The notes under the pieces: model-generated
What the model was told of the DNA's origin: nothing
Databases searched by the model: none
What the model saw: the letters and a program-made list of their open reading frames with translations, nothing else
NCBI GenBank assembly: GCA_023897205.1
Contig: JAHWDD010000004.1
Coordinates: forward strand, 5,084,001 to 5,148,000
DNA from: Exophiala sp. HKRS030
Lineage: Eukaryota; Ascomycota; Eurotiomycetes; Chaetothyriales; Herpotrichiellaceae
Reading direction: 5' to 3'
DNA length: 64,000 nucleotides
Position numbers and translations under genes: made by a program
Shown: piece by piece, positions 54,267-64,000 of the stretch
How positions within the stretch are numbered: the first letter of the stretch is position 1
Layout: the number at the start of each line of letters is the position of its first letter

Positions 54267-55838
54267 CTGAGATTCGAGATCAACCCTATGGCAGCGTACA
54301 CCTGTAAGCATCGGAGGATGGTAGGGTTAGGGGTATTTACCCTTTGTCCCAAAGTATAAGACCGCTTGCAATAGGTAGCAGCGAGGAATTAAATATCTAC
54401 AAGGTTAGATTGGCTCAGTCTAGATATCTGTTTGGTCAAGTAAAGCCAGACCGGTGTAGGTAGAGCCGAGACTGTAAAGTAGAAAGACGATTTCACTTCG
54501 AGCGAGCTAGTCCTGCAAGATATCGATAAGTTTCAATGCAAAAGACTTAGACTTATAACAATACACCCGACAAGAAGTCGATAAGATCTCTATACATGTC
54601 TATTAAATGTACGGGGTAAATATATATATTATAGGCTAAGTTTACATTTATCTTATAAAAACAGTAACTAGATGTCTAAAATACTCTATAAAGTTTTGGG
54701 TTATAACGCTATTAGGCTTTGTTCTTGCCTAATGAATGAAATTAAATAGACAGTTCACCCTACGCATTTATTGTTGACATGCCCTATTATCACGAATGTA
54801 ATGAAACACTCCCCATAGGAGCGATTATAGGTATAGTTCTTAGGGAGTAACATAATTCAGATCTCCGACCTGATGAAGAATCGGAGTATCTGGACCGTGT
54901 TAGAAGTAGAATAACTACTTCGTTTTGATGCACATGTATCGATTATAACATTGTGGCTTCGAGAGATGAGTGTGCGGCTTCGAGAGATGAGTGTGCGGCT
55001 TCATGTTCACTTCCACGTAAGTCTTCGGACTAATTACCTTGTGAGCACAAACTGCATAACTTTCCGTGCCGGAAGCTTTTGAATCCCCGGGACTCTCACT
55101 CCGGAAACTTGTCATACTTAGTGTGTCATAAGCTAAATGGAGAGGTCTTCATTCTAGTGGGTGAGGTCTAATCTATGCCAGGCAATCGACGGCATGAAAG
55201 GAAAGGCAGATTAAAAAATACTACGGTCATCTATCTAGCTTAATTATAAAAAGCTCGAACTTCGTCTAGCATTCGGTCTATATTAGTGCAAAGTATGCAT
55301 AGATAGATGGCTACGGACTTAAAATTTCATTCAATAGACTTCCGTTGATATAAATGGCCCGCTAGACTTTCAGTCTTATACACCATGCTCTAAGGATAGT
55401 TAAGAAATGGTGATCCTAAACGACTGAGTACTAATCATATTCGTGACGTACATCCAAGTATTGCAGCGCCAATAATATATAACCCTGCGTTCTCATGAGA
55501 CCGGACCGTCGTCCAGTGTCAAATGAGTAATTGAGGATAGGAGTTTCTCATGATAGGATCTTGTACGCTCTAAGTGGCGTCAAAGATGGCATAAAAGTTG
55601 GAAGCCAGAGCACCGGATGTCAAAAAGATTCAAAGTCCGGCTGATCGACGTCCCTTTAGTTGAACCGGGGGCACTTTGTTCGGAATTTTGTCATATATCG
55701 GAGGAATAAAGATGTATATATTCTGCTTCCCAGCTATTGAACCCTGGTGAGCACTCCCAATGTCTGATCTGCCAAAGGGAAACCAATAGATGAACCTCTT
55801 AGTGGCATAAAACACTGGTCCTTTCCATCTCAGAAATC
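54267..55838. other. AT-rich gene-free stretch of the accessory island
   Basis: About 1.6 kb of AT- and TA-rich, stop-dense DNA on both strands, with no recognisable protein trace, consistent with RIP-degraded repeats. It contains the 21-bp tandem repeat annotated at 54955-55002. Confidence 0.5.
54955..55002. repeat. 21-bp tandem repeat, 2.3 copies
   Basis: Two exact copies of a 21-bp unit (54955-54975 and 54976-54996), beginning GGCTTCGAGAGATGAG, plus a partial third copy (54997-55002). It is embedded in AT-rich non-coding DNA and locally more GC-rich than its surroundings. Confidence 0.9.
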
Positions 55839-58139
55839 ATGGTGGCTTTAGAAGAAAAGATCGAAAATGGACCTTCCGGCGATTTGTGGAAACCAGAGCC
55901 GGCCATCGAATCTGAGATCAGTGGTACAGTCTCTGTTGAAGAAACTCAAGACAGATTGCAACGAGATTTCTTCGAAAATGTTTCACTATTTTCTAGCCTC
56001 TTCGTACGAAATCTTCTGGCAGTGCCAACTCATCAGCAGTTTTACTGACTATTATGTAGGGAATAACGTTCTCATATCTTTCAATGTTCGGGTCACCACT
56101 TCTTGTTACCCTTGGGCTCCCAATTCTTGAACAAGCTTACGGTAGGTTTTCATGTCCTCTTATCTCGAGCTTTTCCTCAGAAATTAGGTCCAAGTCCCGA
56201 TTCTGTCTTCATTCCATGTTCAAACGCAATTGGCCAATGTGTTACCCTTATTATCGCTGGCCGTACTTCAGACCTGGTCGGCCGTCGTTGGTTTGTCATT
56301 AGTGGCAATGCATTATCAATGATCGGGTACATGGTTGCAGCTCGCGCCAACAATTTGGCTGTCAGCATTGGGGGGTGAGTCCAGTACCCTGTCCGCAATA
56401 TGCCAGCTTACTCTCATTATAGTGTTTCCTGATTGGAATCGGTGCTGGGCTGCAGCAACTTACTGTCATGTTTGCGCTCGAGCTTGTACCCTTCAACCGG
56501 CGGTACTTGACATATGGTTATATTGTGTCAGCGTGGGGTCCAATAATTTCGGTGTCAATTGGCCTTGGTGAGTGGAACTGACTTGATATATATGTCTTAT
56601 TCCCCAAATCCTGGCTGACTACACACGATAGTATTCACTTTTCTCGCCACCGCAGAGGAATCATGGCGATGGTTGCCTTACAGCGCATTCATCATGTCCT
56701 TCTTCAGCCTGGTCTTCGCCTTGGTGTTTTACCATCCTCGGAGGACACTGAACAACTCGCTCATATCGAGCACGAATGAGGATCAATCGCCAGTTGATTA
56801 TTTCGGAACCCTTCTGATAGCCAGCAGTACCGTGTCATTCCTGCTGGGAATTCACCTCGGCGGCCAAAGATATCGTGCGTCAACCACTGTCATGTTTCCC
56901 TTTGTCCTTTTTCAAGTATCTTGAGCTCTGACTAATTATTAACTGACAGCATGGAGCTCCGCCCGAACAATCGTCCCTATAGCGCTTGGAGCTTTTGGAT
57001 GGATTCTTTCACTTTGCTGGGGTATATCATCCACGGAAAATTGGAAGGAAGATGGCATCTGACATGCACAGAATCTTATAATCGATCGCTCTTCAGGTCA
57101 GAGGTCACCTCTTTCCTCAAGAACAGAAGTTACATTAGTTTGACGTCTTGTTTTCTACTCCTATCCATGTGTTGGACTGCACCATATATGCTTTGGAATC
57201 AGCAGATCATCGCAATATATGGTGGGAGCTCTATGTTGGCTGGGTGGTACTATGTGAGTCAACTCTGCAGAGCTGGGGATTGTTTTGGTAATCTCTAACT
57301 CAAAATTCAGAACCTCGTCTTCGCCGGTCCAGTGTTGGGCTACATCATCGCTGGGGTCATGTCGACAGGCTTCCCAAGGCTAAAAAGCCAACTTGTCGCA
57401 GGCGTCGTGCTCGTGGCAGCATTTGCACCAGCCTTGGCTGCTTACACTTCTACACAGCTTTCAGTGACCGTGATTATGCTGATGGCGGCTGGTACTGGAG
57501 TTGGGATCGGCGAGGTTATTTGCGTGGTTGGAGCCACGTCAGTCGTTGATGTAAGAGAGTTTGGGGCGGCGGCGGGAGCTTTTTGGATTGCTAAGAGGAT
57601 AGGTACAAGCATTGCGAGTACGTACTTGCTCACTTCTGGAAGGGCTTTCACTAACATCGCCTGTTGCAGCTGCGATTTACACCGAAATTGTAGGCATTCT
57701 ATTTCTTGAATAGACTCTATGCTAACCCGAATTCAGCTTGCGGACAGGGTCGAAAGCAATATGCTAACAACCGTTGTTCCGGTCTTGGTAGGTGCCGGAC
57801 TTTTCACCCCAGGATGTCCAAAACTCTCTACAAATACTCTCAACTGGAGACTCTTCGAACCTTGCACAGATCCCAGGTGTCACCCCTGCGCTCCTCGAGG
57901 CAGTTGCTCACGCAACGCGAGAAGTTTTTGCCCATGCATTCAGGACTGTATATCTTATAAGTATAGCCTTTGGTGTAAGTGCCATCATCGCCGCAATCTT
58001 CGCCTCTGAAACCGGTCTTGCTAAATATCGGACTACGGCGGTTGTGCGGAAAATTGAAGTTCGGCCAAGTGGTGTGCCCTACATGCACTGGCTCATCTTT
58101 GGTGAATCACTGGTCAATGGAGATTTCAATCGCAAGTAG
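55839..58139 (+). pseudogene. MFS efflux pump, TRI12/siderophore-type, frame-broken
   Basis: The plus strand encodes a 14-TM MFS transporter related to the trichothecene-efflux/siderophore group. Conserved parts are GITFSYLSMFGSPLLVTLG (TM1), GPSPDSVFIPCSNAIG, RTSDLVGRRWFVISGNALSM (motif A), IGIGAGLQQLTVMFALELVP, YPWSSARTIVPIALG and GTGVGIGEVICVVGATS. Several introns splice well: 56004-56059, the one ending before 56639 and the one before YPWSSAR. At least two junctions do not. At 56374 a run of six G leaves the exon in the wrong phase for GIGAGLQQ. Near 57790 the frame jumps between VPVLVGAGL and PDFSPQDVQ. A third oddity is a 28-nt interval near 56143 that must be removed to keep phase. It is probably a pseudogene, or sequence errors are present. 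It might be rescued by unusual splicing. Confidence 0.65.
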
Positions 58140-59984
58140 CAGCGCAAGGGGCCTGGGATGGCTTGGTGCATCCTTTCGATGTTGCACATCCCTACAAAAG
58201 AGGCTGGTCTTGCAATCCCACCTTGAATCGGAATTTCAAGGATGCCAGAATTTACTATTCTGTATCATTAGGGCCTGCAGACTATCCACTAAACTAGCAT
58301 TAAAGGTTGGGCTTGAACCTACTTTGGCATAGGTACAGATACTTGCTGAGGACATAACATTCGGGACCTAGCGACGGTACCAACAAGGGCCTATATGAAG
58401 TACCACTCCCGACGGCTGCATAATAGAGTGATTCACCAAACCAGAAGAATTCTGACTGTAATATATAGGCTGGCGATGGGAGAAGAATAACCCTACTCAA
58501 TAAAATTGAACATGACAAGATGATAAGGCATGGAAGAGTTGCACTTCGAGCCTTGGATCGAGTCTCTGAGTTGGCAGTGGGAGACCAAGCATAGTAGGAC
58601 ATTAGAAATCGTCTTGAGATGTACAAGCGGAATCTTTGCATCTTTAGGCCTACTTTCGATGATACCAGGCCCGAAAAGCACGGTGTGAAGCCACGGACGC
58701 ACCTTCCTAGGATCTGGGATCCCACCCACCTACATCCACTACTCCACCACACACCTAGAGACTTACACTCCTACATACCACTTACGCCACAGTCATTACC
58801 CACCTATTACAACGATACAACAAAGGATTTATCATTGAGAACCTTATAATTGTCGGCGCTGCTAGCAAAGGCATACCTTTGTCCCATGGCAATGGGGGAA
58901 TGGTGAATATAATTACGGAATCGGAAACTTGACCTTAAACACTGATTCCGTCAAGACTATAGATATGGAAGTGATAACGGGTAGGGATATTGTTTATGGC
59001 TTGTAAGACAATCGCATCTCCAGCATTCGGCACTGATCTGTATGTATTCATCCAAAATCTAAATTGATCAAGCTTCAAGTATTCGGATCTTGGTCGATCA
59101 TGCTCTTGCAGGTCGAGCTGAGAGATGTCGCGGGATATAGCGCAGATACCAGAGGGCAGCCATGAGCATATCTGTTCACTCGCGATGCATAATCCTCTTA
59201 TTATGCTGGCTGGTCATAAGGCACAGTATCGGGTTGATAGGCGAGGCAGGAACACTACGAGTGTGATTGCACAAACGGCAGAAGTAAAGCACTAGTGCTC
59301 AATTTGATTGCGTGCAGCCGAAGATGGATTACCCCGTGCAAATACTCAGAGATTGGCTCCGGTGTACGACTGATGTCGATTTGTAATTACGGGAAGGACT
59401 TGGTTCATTCTAGATAGGCCGAGCAATGGTCAGACTATCTGTATAGGGTTTTTAGATGCCAAGCGGCACTAGACCCGGAGGGTTCTGGAGAATGTAAAAT
59501 GCAGTGGTCTTTACAAGCCTGGGCACACCGGTGATCACAGATTTGCGGGTGTTCATCTGCGGCGACGGGCATTGTTATAAGCTTCAGTGATCGACTACGG
59601 TAATCAAATTCCATTTTCTCAAAGCCACTCTCCGATACAATAGGGGTCAGAACCGTAACACTATTGGAAGGGTCAGAGCTACCACGTCTTGATCCCAGGT
59701 TACAGAAAGGGCATTGGGGCTTAGTTAGCTGTTCTAAATGATCGACATGACCGGCCCTTTGGTTGCAAAGAACAGGAGTGCCTGATAGTCCGACCGGAGA
59801 AAACTGATCCAAGCTTTTCCTGACACAACAATTCGTCATTGATAACTCTGACTTGACCGTAGCATAATTTGTGAGAAACACATCAATGACTTGTGACTCT
59901 GCAACATCTTTGAGCTTGACAGATCCCGGGTCAAAGCACTTCCGTCGCAACGAACCTTCGTGTGGAAACACGCTCGTTGCCAAC
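58140..59984. other. Gene-free region
   Basis: About 1.8 kb with no supportable gene on either strand, moderately AT-rich. A long open frame at 59435-60079 (-) overlaps the last OPT exon in another frame and shows no domain or conserved pattern, so I treat it as chance. Confidence 0.45.
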
Positions 59985-62659
59985 CTACCACTTCCACTCC
60001 TTCGGTCCGAAAATCTCTCCCTCCGCAACAACTTTTCGAACGGCGGTCTCCATACCGTCAGCAGTTGATCCGATGACATTAGTACCCCACCAACTTGTCA
60101 TCTCGCCACCAGGCAGTTGAATGAAGAAGAAGATTGCCAGTGAGCAAAGAGCCAGACCGACGTCGAGCGCTGCACTAAGCACATAATTGTATTGCATCCA
60201 CCAGCCTCGGAAACGATCTCGGATATATTTATTGAAGACAAACCCAACACTGCACCATGCCAACTATGAAGTATTAGTTCGGAAGGAAAGATCACGTGGC
60301 GTAACACTTACAATATTAAATGCACTGTATGGGGAACATATGCCATACAGTTAAAGAAGAGAGGGGCGTTGAACTTTCTGATGAATGACTTCGGGAAGAG
60401 CCTGGCAAGAACGAAGGCAATAATAGGTAGAACGAAGCCGATGAGCCAGAAATACTGCAGATTCTGATAAATGGCACCATTTGAGAACAAGTGCTTTGGC
60501 CCCACAGCACCCCAAATGACTGAGGCGTTATAGAAAGTCCTGATATAGGCACAAGTGAAGTAGTTTGACGCCTTAGAAGTGCAAATATTGCTGATAGCAC
60601 CCAAAGCCCATTCAACAGTTGCGAGTTGGCAAAGGCAAGACCAGAGCGTTGCGACAAGTTGGGCCGTGAACAGAGACCGTTGTGGTACGTGCATGTAATG
60701 GCCGAGTTTCAGATCTTGGCAGAAGTAGAGTGCCTGGGTCATGACAATATACCCAAAGGTCTTGAACATCATCATGGCCACTGGATGTCCCGGTTGGAGG
60801 TAACCGATGATAAATTCAGTGAAGACATTCAGACCGAGCTGAATATTTGTGAATGCCTGGATCATTCCTATGGGGATAGTCCATACTGCAGCAATCACAA
60901 GCGACAGGAGGACCGAGTACCAGGCCATTCCGGTATCATAGCCACAGGCGGAAGCGAAGGCGAAACCAATCATAACAACTAGAAGCAGCATGTACCACCA
61001 TGTGGGAACAGTCTTATACTTGCGCATGATCTTCATGTGAATATCGTCTAGTTCACCATGAGACGCTTTCCATCTTCGCCAAATTTCAGCTCCATGGAAG
61101 AAATAGGTATGAGTCAACAATGCTGCCATAGAAGCGAAACTAAGACCATATGCAAGGGCAAACGAGGTACTCAAGAACAAGGGTGAGTACGCCTCATAAG
61201 CTTGCGGATCAACCGTGTGATCTGGCGCCAGGATGGCCGAAGTGTTGTAAGTATTGCCGGTGTTATCTAGGATGCCATTTTGCAAGATGGGGAGCCAGTC
61301 AGAATACCAGGTTCCGGAGTAATGCAAGGCAGGCACGACGATCCACAGGAAGAAGATGATACCGACCAGAGTATTAGCCAATGCATGCCAAGGAGCGATG
61401 AGAGGACTGCCATAAAAACTGTTGATTTGCGCCCAATCCAAGGTGAAGCCTGTGAAAGGAAATCCCAGAGAGACACCTGTGATCTGGCCAAAGAGTTGAT
61501 TTACAACAACATTGTTCGGCTTGATCCAGGTTATCCACGCGAAGTAACTGAGCGCGGGGAAGATAAAGTCTGGAAACCTGCTGTTTGTGAGTACAAATAG
61601 TCGTACCAAAGTTCGAGGGACAAGAGGACTCACCAAGACCACACAAACATCCCGATGAAAGCATACATGAAAAGTCTATAACGGGCGATAGACCATCCAT
61701 TTGTCTTGGTCGGATCACTCGGGCTCTTATCATGTAGAGCATACATGAAGGCAACATTGACAAGTGCAGCTGGCCAGATCATGGCGGCAGGTTCCACGAG
61801 CCATCTTCGGACAGTACCAGCCAGTCCAAAGCCAAGGCATTGAGTAGAGAAGGCAAAGAGAAGATTGAATCCCCATCCCCAGCTTTCGAAGTGGTAAAAT
61901 TTCCTGAGCGAAACGACAGTATCGATGAAGTATCCTGCTCCACCACCAAAGGCGGCGTTAGACATGGCGACAATAATAACGTGCTCCTTGACATTGAATG
62001 GACCAGGGTTCAAACTGAAAGACTGGCCAAAGACTTTGAATTGTTTCTTGGGCATAATCTTGGCCCACCCCACACCGAGCGGATATGCGATGAGCTGCAC
62101 CACATATGGGACGATGACGATTGGTGGATATCTCAGAAGGAACAAAGCATTGACGGATGAACAAACTGTCGTGAGAATGAGACCAATCGTCCAGGCTCGA
62201 ATGGTACTGGTCGGAACATCCTCATCATAATTCCGAACGACAGCTCGCACCTAGATTCAATTTAATCTATGTGAGTTCAACGGGACCAAGGCAACATACC
62301 TCCGGGTATGGTGAATTCTCTACCAAGTCTCCAACCAGGTCAGCTTCCCCCTTGTGATCGTGGGCCTCGGTGGCTTCATCGACAGCTTCGAAGGCCGAGT
62401 CAGGAAGGTTTGGATCGTAGCTGTGATCTTTCCGGAAAGCGCTGAGGCGACGGTTTGCTTCAACCTCGGAAATTCGGCGAACAACGTCAGACACGACACC
62501 AGTAGCGTCACCGAAGCCAGCTACCATAGGGCTATGCAAGTCTGGGGAAGCTCCATCCTTTCTATCAAGATTCGGGAGTTCATTAACGGAAACCGGATCG
62601 TTGTTCGTGTTGGTTCTTCGAAACGTAAACCGTTTCTTGTAACCCTTCTCGTTAGACAT
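59985..62659 (-). CDS. Oligopeptide transporter, OPT family
   Basis: Four exons on the minus strand: 62659-62300, 62250-61634, 61577 to about 60313, and about 60263-59985, together about 840 residues, the normal OPT length. It is a proton-coupled importer of small peptides (or glutathione, or metal-peptide complexes) at the plasma membrane. The N-terminal 120 residues are hydrophilic, ending EADLVGDLVENSPYPEVRAV, the conserved entry to TM1. Family blocks include NPGPFNVKEHVIIVAMSNAA (the OPT NPGPFN/KEH motif), YSPLFLSTSFALAYGLSFA, then THTYFFHGAEIW and QPGHPVAMMMFKTFGY. The last exon carries WMQYNYVLSAALDVGLAL and ends KEWKW. The start at 62659 (MSNEKGYKKRF) is the ATG nearest the conserved N-terminus. 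The third intron's exact borders are uncertain. Confidence 0.88.
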
Positions 62660-64000
62660 CTCAGCAAGTTCTAGGTGGGAAGACAGCACAGAGGCTTAAG
62701 TGTGTAGAACATTGCTTTCCGAAGGTGTCGGCCGCGGACGGACTTATATGCGTTGACAGACCCTCGTCTGGTCACGCAAATCACTCACCTGGTTACATCG
62801 ATTCAAGTTGGCGTTGTACAGCGCCCAACATCGGACACCCAGTCAAGCCTAGATTGGTTCTAGTAGCGTTATGCAGCAATAGAGGTAATCAACGCTACCT
62901 CAAGATTCTCTCATTGTGCGAGACAACTGATATGGGGGTGATGTGGCGAGTTAGCGGAGTATAGCAGCTCTGGCCGTGCAGGATTGTCTTTGCGACCTGC
63001 TGTTTTTGGAAGTAAGGTAGAACATCTGTGATCACAAAACTGCGGAGACAACTTGATTGAGCATGTAAACCGAACTTTTCCCACCACGTTGCCCTGTTCC
63101 AGATAAGGATGTTACTTTAGATGTGACAGGGATCATTCGAATGGCGCGCTGTGGGATCTTGACAAGCTCTTCGTGCGAACAAGCATTATGCGTAGCGTCG
63201 CAAAGGCTTATTTCTGGTTTGTGTTAGCATAAAAGTATGATCGGAATGCAGTGACGAGATGACAAGGTGTTAGGGAGTTTCAATGGTGGGTGTCCAACCA
63301 ACCGCGACGGCCGGAGTAGGAGATTGCCACTAAGCGCGCAAGAGACGCAGAAGCCAGCTCGAGGCAAAGTACACAAACCATTGAAGTACTGTAAACAAAT
63401 ATCGCCACGAAACAGATGAGTATCGTGACAATATGATGTCGTGGACATCAAGAGCCGACGGTTGACTGCTTATCGTTGCATCAGCTAGAAGAGCAAGTCA
63501 TGGAAGCAGGGAAATTTCCTGCTGACTCTTGTCGTCTCGACGCGCCGAAGGAGCTTAGTTCCGAACTGATGACGACCAATGAGAGTGAAGAGGATGCCCG
63601 CCTTCGATAGCTTATCTTCAAGGCTACTGAGTGGCTAGTTAGCTCTTTTGAGCGTGGTTCAGAAGTCTAAGGTTTGGAGGTATCCCGCAGGCCATATCGA
63701 TCCATTAAGCAAATCGGACGACGCAGCCTTAGAAAGCAGCGTAGTCACCTCCACTAGCGTCAGCACCAGTCGACTAACCAGCAGGAAGGTGAAGATTGAA
63801 ACTATGATCAGAGAGCGAATTGTCAACGAAATTGCACAGGGCACAGGAAGCAGATAGCTCCCATGGCAAAGTCGTCCTGATCTGCATGCGGCTTATCTCT
63901 AAGCTTTCGCCCCATTGCTTGAGTGGTGGCGGTTAGGAGGCTTGTTCGTGCTTGTTTGGCGGGCAAACGCAGTGCAACCCTACAAGCAATCCGACTTGAT
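62660..64000. other. Window end without recognisable gene
   Basis: About 1.3 kb upstream of the OPT gene. Short open frames near 63480-63860 (+) have no domain, and two of them do not join. I see no RNA gene or repeat. Confidence 0.45.

Noticed and set aside
56951..57298. Frameshift in the MFS gene near 57020-57070
   Set aside because: A normal intron (GTATAT donor, CTGAC branch, ACAG acceptor) restores the phase, so this is not a lesion.
59435..60079. 214-codon minus-strand frame downstream of the OPT gene
   Set aside because: It overlaps the last OPT exon in another frame and has no domain or splice support.
63480..63860. Possible small gene at the window end
   Set aside because: Two short plus-strand frames do not join with usable splice sites and show no family resemblance.
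1..64000. CRISPR arrays, prokaryotic operons, rRNA or tRNA genes
   Set aside because: No regularly spaced repeats, no recognisable rRNA, and no cloverleaf that I could support by eye; the genome is eukaryotic.

Overview
The window looks like nuclear DNA of a filamentous ascomycete (Pezizomycotina). Genes carry short spliceosomal introns (GT...AG, about 50-100 nt, often with a CTGAC/CTAAC branch site). Clear fungal families are present (Npr3, Pff1, Rad10/Swi10, Tma20, Clr5-domain and fungal-specific transcription-factor-like proteins), and decayed sequence shows RIP-like AT enrichment. An order such as Chaetothyriales or another Eurotiomycete is plausible, but that is inference only.

Layout. 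0-8.4 kb: a sugar transporter (+), a single-pass cysteine-rich membrane protein (-), an AT-rich relic, a large unknown membrane protein (+) and two poorly resolved hypothetical loci (-). 9.3-19 kb: a Clr5-domain protein (+), the Rad10/ERCC1 repair nuclease subunit (+), the vacuolar membrane protease Pff1 (-) and an alpha-glucoside-type sugar permease (-). 20-28.6 kb: a fungal transcription-factor-like protein divergent from that permease, a GH89 alpha-N-acetylglucosaminidase, a small PLDc_N membrane protein with a CRE and TATA promoter, an SRPK-like kinase broken by an 11-bp tandem duplication, and the translation factor Tma20. 28.6-30.5 kb is gene-free and rich in simple sequence. 30.5-49.9 kb is a gene-dense conserved block: La-motif RNA-binding protein, Npr3, a conserved unknown, a cytochrome-c-peroxidase-like enzyme, a DHA2 drug transporter, a four-TM MARVEL-like protein, an aldo-keto reductase and a PAP2 lipid phosphatase.

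50.3-59 kb is a distinct AT-rich accessory island. A phospholipase C-like gene is cut off by mitochondrial rps3-like DNA that runs into a 100-N assembly gap. Past the gap lie a RIP-decayed histidine phosphatase (phosphoglycerate-mutase family), an intact intronless M4 metalloprotease of the bacterial protealysin type (probable horizontal transfer), anonymous AT-rich sequence and a frame-broken MFS efflux pump. The window closes with an OPT-family oligopeptide transporter (-) and a gene-free end.

Most genes are independent housekeeping or nutrient genes and there is no operon-like arrangement. Loose functional links are transport plus catabolism of sugars and glycans (three transporters, GH89, a possible divergent regulator) and nutrient sensing (Npr3). 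The most unusual material is the 50.3-59 kb island. A recurrent intergenic 9-mer, TACTCCGTA/TACGGAGTA, is also over-represented.
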